A stretch of DNA of 64,000 nt, taken from assembly GCA_023404955.1 (NCBI GenBank), contig JAEXZY010000126.1:94982-158981 (forward strand), written 5' to 3'. Source of the DNA: Actinomycetes bacterium (GTDB lineage: Bacteria; Actinomycetota; Actinomycetes; Mycobacteriales; Mycobacteriaceae). The translations under genes and the position numbers were made by a program. The notes under the pieces were generated by a model. The model searched no databases, was not told the origin of the DNA, and saw only the letters and a program-made list of their open reading frames with translations. This document shows, piece after piece, positions 59,404 through 64,000 of this stretch (position 1 is its first letter; each line of letters opens with the position of its first letter).

Positions 59404-61892
59404 GCGTCACTGCGGATCTCCCCGGTCCTGCGGCGCCAACCGGCGACTGCGCCGACAGCGCGGAGTTGTGGACTGCCATCTCACAGGACTTCTTGGCGTC
59501 GGTGCAGTGGTCGGCTGACGATCAGGTCTTGGTTTTCCCTCGCGACCACCCGATGCTTGGCTGGAGGGAATGCACCGTTGCGAATTGCGACCAGAAGATC
59601 TTGCTTGCGACCGAAGGGCTCTGTGCGGCATGCAGTTTGCGGTGGAAGCAACTGGACCGTCCTGATCTGGCTGACTTCATCCGGGTGCCACGCGTGCGCC
59701 TCCGACGAATTGGCGCCGATCCCTGCGGTGTCACCGTCTGTGGGCGGACTGCCAGAGCCGCGAGCGGGTTGTGCGGCGCGCATGAGCGCGCGCGCAAGAG
59801 ACTGCAGATGGCGGTCGAGGAGTTCGTGAGTCAGCGAGGCCTTGAAGGTTTCGCCACTTTGGGCGAGTGCGCAGTGCGTGCGTGTAATCGGGAACGTGTC
59901 ACGGGCAGCAATCCGTACTGCTCCCCGCACGACGATCGCTGGCGAGAGCAGCGTCGCGGGGGCGGCGTGGCGGGCGACGACGAAGAGCGGTTTCGGCGGG
60001 TCCAGCCGGCGATCACCACGCGTGGGGAGATCACCCTCCGCGGGTTGCCAGACCGAGTAATCGCCGAGATGCTGTACGGGTTGCAGCGACACGTCGAGGA
60101 CGGCGCGCGTCTCGATGCGTCCTATTTCCGAACGCTGGGCCGCCTGTTGCTCGGTCAGCAGGTGCTTACCATCGACGACGCCAACACGGGTCCGTTCACT
60201 TTCGAGGTGGCGCACCTGCATCGAAAGTTCAGGACCAGTATCCGCAGGCTGCGCACAACACCAGAAATGGAGGCCGCCAAGGACGTCTGGGATCTTGCGG
60301 TCTTCGGCTACCCAGGGACGCTGAGATTCGGATCCATCACCCAGCCGTGGCTGCGCGCCGCCGCGAAGGTGGAGATCTGCAACGACCTCCCGCGTCGCCG
60401 CGGAAAAGGGGGCAAAAGTCACTGCCAAACCCGGATCAGCTACTTGGCCCTGCTCAGCGACAGTCTGCTCATCCAGCGCGTGGACCAGGGTATGGACCCT
60501 CACGCCCTTGGCCGCAGCGACATCACCGCCTTCCTGAATCGACTGGCGTTTCTGGAGAGTCAGGGTGAGATATCGGGAAAGGGCAGGCCGCGAGCGGTCC
60601 GTGAACTGCGCCGAACTCTCGGTCAGATGCGGGCGCTCGGTCTTGCCCGCAGTGGTCAGCCACTGCATGGCCTGCCCGACGATTTTTCTATCGCGGAGGG
60701 CGATGTTCCCGGCGAGCCCGAGGAACAGGCCGCCGGCCGAGATCTTCCGGTGGAAGTGATTCGACACCTGTGTCAGCACCTTGACGAGCTCGAGGCTCAA
60801 GCCGGCGTCGAAGTGCGGGTCGCCGTCGAGCTGATGATCGACACCGGACGCCGCCCTGAAGAGATCTGCGCACTGGCGTTGGACTGCGTCACCCGCGACG
60901 GCACCGGCAAACCGGTACTGATTTATGACAATCTCAAGGCCAACCGCTTGCAACGCCACTTACCGATAGCAGCAGCGACCGTGGCAGTCATCGAACGCCA
61001 GCAGCAGCGGGTACGTCAGCGCTTCCCCGATACCCCGGTAGCGGAGCTGAAGCTGCTACCAACGTCGATCAAGAACCCCTACGGCGCCAAAGGCATGCGC
61101 GACGAAACGGTGGGCGCACGACACCGCATGTGGGTCGACTCCCTGCCCGATGTGCTGGTGCCGTCAACGGCGACAACTGACGGCAGTGCGGCCGCGCCCA
61201 TACCGTTCGACACGGGCCGCATGTTCCCCTACGCCTACCGGCACACCTATGCCCAACGCCACGCCGATGCCGGCGTGCCCATCGACGTCCTGCGCGAATT
61301 GATGGACCACCTCAATGTGATCACCACCCAGGGCTACTACCGGGTTGGTGAGCAACGGCGACGCCATGCTGTCGACCGAGTGACCGCAATGCAGTTCGAC
61401 CGGCACGGCAACCGGACGTGGAGCCACGCCAAGAAACTGTTGGATTCCGAACACCTCCGAAGGGCCGTCGGGGAGGTCGCCGTCCCCTACGGAATGTGCA
61501 GTGAGCCAACCAACGTCGCCGCGGGAGGCCAGGACTGCCCAGTCCGGTTCCGCTGCGTCGGGTGTGCGCACTTCAACACCGACGTGTCCTACCTTCCCGA
61601 CCTGGAGGGCTATCTCGCCGATCTGCTGCGCACCCGCGAGAAACTGCTCAGCTTCGTCGACGCCGACGAGTGGGCCAGAACCGAGGCGCTGCCCTCCGAG
61701 GAGGAGATCACTCGCATCCGCCGGCTCATCACCCGCATCAAAGCCGACGTCGATGCACTCTCCGGGGCGGAGCGCGCCCAGATCGAGGCGGCTGTCAGTG
61801 TGGTGCGACGCGCCCGCAACGGCGTCACCAACCTCAGCATGCCGAGCATCCGCCAGCCCGTACCCGACGTCCGCCCCGACAGAACGGCATGA
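59400..61892 (+). CDS. tnpB: Tn554 TnpB-like large tyrosine recombinase
   Basis: 830 residues. The N-terminal ~180 residues contain Cys-rich finger-like segments (CTVANC...CAAC, CGVTVCG, CAVRACN). The recombinase core lies at ~490-690: Arg in IDTGRRPEEICALALD, AYRHTYAQRHAD and LMDHLNVITTQGYYRV. A further Cys cluster (GMCSEP, DCPVRFRCVGCAHF) precedes the C-terminal helices. TnpB works with TnpA and TnpC in Tn554 transposition. It is longer than the ~630 residues of the prototype. Confidence 0.88.
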   Translation: MSVTADLPGPAAPTGDCADSAELWTAISQDFLASVQWSADDQVLVFPRDHPMLGWRECTVANCDQKILLATEGLCAACSLRWKQLDRPDLADFIRVPRVRLRRIGADPCGVTVCGRTARAASGLCGAHERARKRLQMAVEEFVSQRGLEGFATLGECAVRACNRERVTGSNPYCSPHDDRWREQRRGGGVAGDDEERFRRVQPAITTRGEITLRGLPDRVIAEMLYGLQRHVEDGARLDASYFRTLGRLLLGQQVLTIDDANTGPFTFEVAHLHRKFRTSIRRLRTTPEMEAAKDVWDLAVFGYPGTLRFGSITQPWLRAAAKVEICNDLPRRRGKGGKSHCQTRISYLALLSDSLLIQRVDQGMDPHALGRSDITAFLNRLAFLESQGEISGKGRPRAVRELRRTLGQMRALGLARSGQPLHGLPDDFSIAEGDVPGEPEEQAAGRDLPVEVIRHLCQHLDELEAQAGVEVRVAVELMIDTGRRPEEICALALDCVTRDGTGKPVLIYDNLKANRLQRHLPIAAATVAVIERQQQRVRQRFPDTPVAELKLLPTSIKNPYGAKGMRDETVGARHRMWVDSLPDVLVPSTATTDGSAAAPIPFDTGRMFPYAYRHTYAQRHADAGVPIDVLRELMDHLNVITTQGYYRVGEQRRRHAVDRVTAMQFDRHGNRTWSHAKKLLDSEHLRRAVGEVAVPYGMCSEPTNVAAGGQDCPVRFRCVGCAHFNTDVSYLPDLEGYLADLLRTREKLLSFVDADEWARTEALPSEEEITRIRRLITRIKADVDALSGAERAQIEAAVSVVRRARNGVTNLSMPSIRQPVPDVRPDRTA

Positions 61893-62413
61893 CGGTGACA
61901 GAAGCTTTGATCAATGGACGTCGCGCCGACTCGAAACGCCGCCGTGAGCGGGTCAGGCTTGCACTTGTTGAGGCCCGCGGCCGAGGACAGGTGCCAAGCG
62001 TCGCTGCGATCGCCAGGGCGGCCGGCGTGGACCGCAGCTTCCTGTATCGGCACACCGATCTACTCGCCGAAATACACACCTCGCAGCTCACACCGGCGCC
62101 TCAACAGCGTCAAACGGCAGTGTCGAACGAATCACTGAAAGCCGACCTGGCCAACGCCCAGCAGCGGATCGCACGAATGGCAGCGCACAACCGCCAACTG
62201 GAAGGGAAGCTGTCCGAGCTCCTCGGCGAACAGACATGGCGCGAATCCGGCCTGGGCGCCGCCCCCGACGTCGATCAACTCCAGCGACAGATCATCGAGC
62301 TGGAACAACGCACCGCAGCGCTTCGCCGGCAGCTGGAGGAACGCGACGTCGAACTCGACGCTGCACGCGCGGCCAATCGGGAACTCATCTCGGCGCTCAA
62401 CAAGTCGCAATGA
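61889..62413 (+). CDS. tnpC: Tn554 TnpC-like (DUF6262) accessory protein
   Basis: 174 residues, ATG overlapping the tnpB stop. TetR-like HTH at the start (RVRLALVEARGRGQVPSVAAIARAAGVDRSFLYRH), then a long coiled coil (LKADLANAQQRIARMAAHNRQLEGKL, LQRQIIELEQRTAALRRQL). TnpC influences orientation and efficiency of Tn554 insertion. Confidence 0.88.
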   Translation: MTVTEALINGRRADSKRRRERVRLALVEARGRGQVPSVAAIARAAGVDRSFLYRHTDLLAEIHTSQLTPAPQQRQTAVSNESLKADLANAQQRIARMAAHNRQLEGKLSELLGEQTWRESGLGAAPDVDQLQRQIIELEQRTAALRRQLEERDVELDAARAANRELISALNKSQ

Positions 62414-62454
62414 ACGTCAGCAGTGCTGACATCGAGATCTGAGACACGCGGTAT

Positions 62455-62542
62455 GAGACAAGAAACGAGACAGCGCGACCTGGAGTAACGCATGCCCCGT
62501 TGAGGGCAGCTAGCCCTGTCTCGTTTCTCTAAAAACGAGACA
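62455..62542. repeat. AAACGAGACA repeat cluster, left group
   Basis: AGAAACGAGACAG (62461-62473) is matched by a perfect 13-bp inverted copy (62516-62528). A 10-bp hairpin TGTCTCGTTT-CTCTAA-AAACGAGACA lies at 62517-62542. GAGACAAGAAACGAG (62455-62469) recurs at 63674 with one change. The rest of the gap to 62813 shows no gene. Confidence 0.75.
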
Positions 62543-62813
62543 AAATCGGGATGAGGGGACGCACAAACAGATTGAACGGGGGGTCCGCTAGGGGCACTTT
62601 CGTGTCATGTCAGATCGATAAGACCGCGCATGTAACCAGTTGTGGCACGAATTGTTCGGCAATCAACACCATCGGCGCGGCTGGTTTGTCGTCACTGCAT
62701 ACCCATCGCATCAACACCTCGAAGCGTGAATGCAGCTCGTGCCACCGATGCGCCCACGTTAGGTTCACCGTCGTAGGCATGGATGGGCTACTGGAGACCG
62801 CCGGTCTGTGGAG

Positions 62814-63497
62814 TTAGTCGCGGGTGGCGATGACTTTGGCGGCGATGTCGACGAGCTTGACGTTGCTCTCTTGGGACAGTTGGCGCAGCATGTTGAAGGC
62901 CGCCACGTCGTCGACCTTGAAGCGCTCCATGATGATGCCCTTGGCTTGACCGATGCGGTCGCGGGTGGATAGCGCAGCCTGTAGTTGCTCGTTGTTCTGG
63001 CTGGCCAAAATAGCCGCCGCGGCGTGCGCGGCCAGCACGGCGCCGACGTTCTCGGCGTCGGCGCTCCACACGTTCGGCTGGAAGCTGAACAAATTCAACG
63101 CCCCGGCGATCTGCTCGGCGGTGTACAGCTTGAACGACAATCCGCTCAAGATGCCGATCTCGACGCACGCCGGCGCGTACCGCGGCCAGCGTGCCTCGTG
63201 GCGGAAGTCGTCGGTGCGTACGACGACGTCCTCTAGGGCTGCCTGCACGCAGGGTCCTTCGTCGTATTCCATCTGCAACGCGTGCAACCGGTGCGCCAGA
63301 TCGTGCTCAGCGGGGATCGTCTCGAACGTGCGATTTTTTCCGATCAGCAGCACTCCAGCGGCATCCACCCCAGGTATGAGATCCAGCGCGGCGGTGCACA
63401 CGTCTGAGAGCACGCGCTTGACGGGGCGTGGGCTGGCCAGCGTTCGCGCCAATTCCGCCATTCGCCCCGCCAAGTCCGCGCCACCGGTGTATGTCAT
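62814..63497 (-). CDS. GAF-ANTAR transcription antitermination regulator
   Basis: 227 residues. GAF domain ~25-165 (DLIPGVDAAGVLLIG, DEGPCVQAALEDVVVRTDDF, ALNLFSFQPNVWSADA). The ANTAR domain is at the C-terminus (STRDRIGQAKGIIMERFKVDD, AFNMLRQLSQESNVKLVDIAAKVI). ANTAR proteins bind dual hairpins in nascent RNA. The gene is bracketed by the AAACGAGACA repeats. Confidence 0.92.
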   Translation of the reverse strand: MTYTGGADLAGRMAELARTLASPRPVKRVLSDVCTAALDLIPGVDAAGVLLIGKNRTFETIPAEHDLAHRLHALQMEYDEGPCVQAALEDVVVRTDDFRHEARWPRYAPACVEIGILSGLSFKLYTAEQIAGALNLFSFQPNVWSADAENVGAVLAAHAAAAILASQNNEQLQAALSTRDRIGQAKGIIMERFKVDDVAAFNMLRQLSQESNVKLVDIAAKVIATRD

Positions 63498-63673
63498 CGG
63501 GGGAAGTGTGCCTCATCGAACGGACGGCTGCTCGGAAACGGCGCGACCCCATGGTGTGGCCCACACCAGACACGCCAGGCTCCGGCAGCCGAGCTGTCGA
63601 GAGTGGCCTGATCGCCGCAGACTGCGGCCCGCTGCTCAGTCGAAACGCGTCAACGTGCTTCGAGGCGTGAGAC

Positions 63674-63715
63674 GAGACAAGATACGAGCCGTCCACATTC
63701 ACTACAAACGAGACA
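63674..63715. repeat. AAACGAGACA repeat cluster, right group
   Basis: GAGACAAGATACGAG (63674-63688) matches 14 of 15 bases of the left group; AAACGAGACA follows at 63706-63715. They lie on the far side of the GAF-ANTAR gene. Confidence 0.7.
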
Positions 63716-63846
63716 ATCTCTGCACATAGGCGGTTTGGGAACACCGTGGGTGCGGCGCAGAGTTCTGGCAATCGCGGCGAAGATGGCCGTCGGCTTAATT
63801 TCGGGCTCCGTCAATCGCTGTGCACACCCCAAGTGATGTGCGATGG

Positions 63847-63900
63847 TGAAGTGCCGTCCGTCAGGCTCGGCTCCCTAGCTTCCTGGCGGGCGGCACTTCA
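63847..63900. other. Long hairpin, arms TGAAGTGCCGTCCGTC / GGCGGGCGGCACTTCA
   Basis: Two 16-base arms pair with 14 Watson-Crick pairs and two G-T positions (G-U as RNA of one strand), around a 22-base loop. There is no U-tract, so it is not a classical terminator. A mobile-element end or structured RNA is possible. Around it (63498-64000) no gene is supported. Confidence 0.55.
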
Positions 63901-64000
63901 TCTCAGCGGAGAGGAGACTCGTCTTCTCGCAGCAAAAACGCCTGATTTTTCAGTCATGGGGGTCCCCCACGACGGTGCACTCTTGCAAGGCGGGGGGGGC

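Larger units (their letters stand above)
58138..62542 (+). mobile_element. Tn554-like tyrosine-recombinase transposon module (boundaries approximate)
   Basis: Three overlapping genes (tnpA, tnpB, tnpC) form the Tn554-type site-specific transposition set. The left border coincides with the break in the ligase gene at about 58137. The right border is not visible; it may lie at the hairpin near 62542 or beyond. Tn554 relatives have no terminal inverted repeats and make no target duplication, so ends cannot be set from sequence alone. No cargo is recognised unless the GAF-ANTAR gene belongs to it. Confidence 0.7.

Overview
The window is high-GC actinobacterial DNA, most likely from an environmental Mycolicibacterium/Mycobacterium. 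Pointers are an MPT63-family secreted protein, orthologues of the mycobacterial CmtR/CtpG cadmium-lead pair, an F420-type deazaflavin oxidoreductase, an IdeR-like iron box, an ESX-type secreted-protein-like gene and a VapBC pair. The density of mobile and broken genes suggests an accessory island or a plasmid-derived region; chromosome versus plasmid cannot be decided from the sequence.

Layout. (1) 1-2.6 kb: a copper-type locus with the C-terminus of a P1B ATPase, a membrane protein with a His-rich tail, and an MPT63-like secreted protein ending in a Met/Cys-rich tail, followed by a broken 3' copy of a TlpA-like gene. (2) 2.7-9.0 kb: an iron operon (binding lipoprotein, permease, ATPase) under an IdeR-like box, with a membrane-bound adenylation/carrier/acyltransferase-like protein as last gene. 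(3) 9.1-12.9 kb: a HipA-like kinase overlapping a HIRAN-domain gene, DUF3703, a CDF-like remnant and a methyltransferase. (4) 13.1-20.1 kb: a cadmium/lead island, cmtR-ctpG-lspA-cadD, with every start overlapping the preceding stop, flanked by TlpA-like thioredoxins and lnt. Lipoprotein maturation genes (lspA, lnt) are therefore built into a metal locus. (5) 20.3-23.2 kb: a sulfur operon (CstR-like repressor, DUF302, TauE/SafE exporter, MBL-rhodanese fusion) under two ATACC/GGTAT operators.

(6) 23.5-37.4 kb: a nest of mobile DNA. It holds an IS3 remnant, a truncated VirD4-like gene, and an endonuclease VII-like gene split by a complete Tn7-like transposon (25037-37043). The transposon has TGT/ACA ends, a 5-bp target duplication (CGACC), TnsB-type end repeats and tnsA-tnsB-tnsC-tniQ. 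Its cargo is three tightly linked genes on the same strand: a type III-like modification methylase, a restriction helicase-nuclease and a TrlF-type PHP-ATPase. This is the most interesting system in the window.

(7) 37.5-53.9 kb: metabolic and regulatory genes (NTF2-like proteins, DUF3237, F420-type oxidoreductase, TetR/AraC/HxlR regulators, DoxX, EamA, GNAT, maleylpyruvate-isomerase-like proteins), several of them broken, often with recognisable inverted repeats upstream. (8) 53.9-57.3 kb: an ESX-type protein with a repeated Pro-rich tail, VapBC and a membrane Ser/Thr kinase. (9) 57.3-64 kb: a frameshifted, truncated ATP-dependent DNA ligase that abuts a Tn554-like tnpA-tnpB-tnpC recombinase module, then a GAF-ANTAR regulator flanked by a family of AAACGAGACA repeats.
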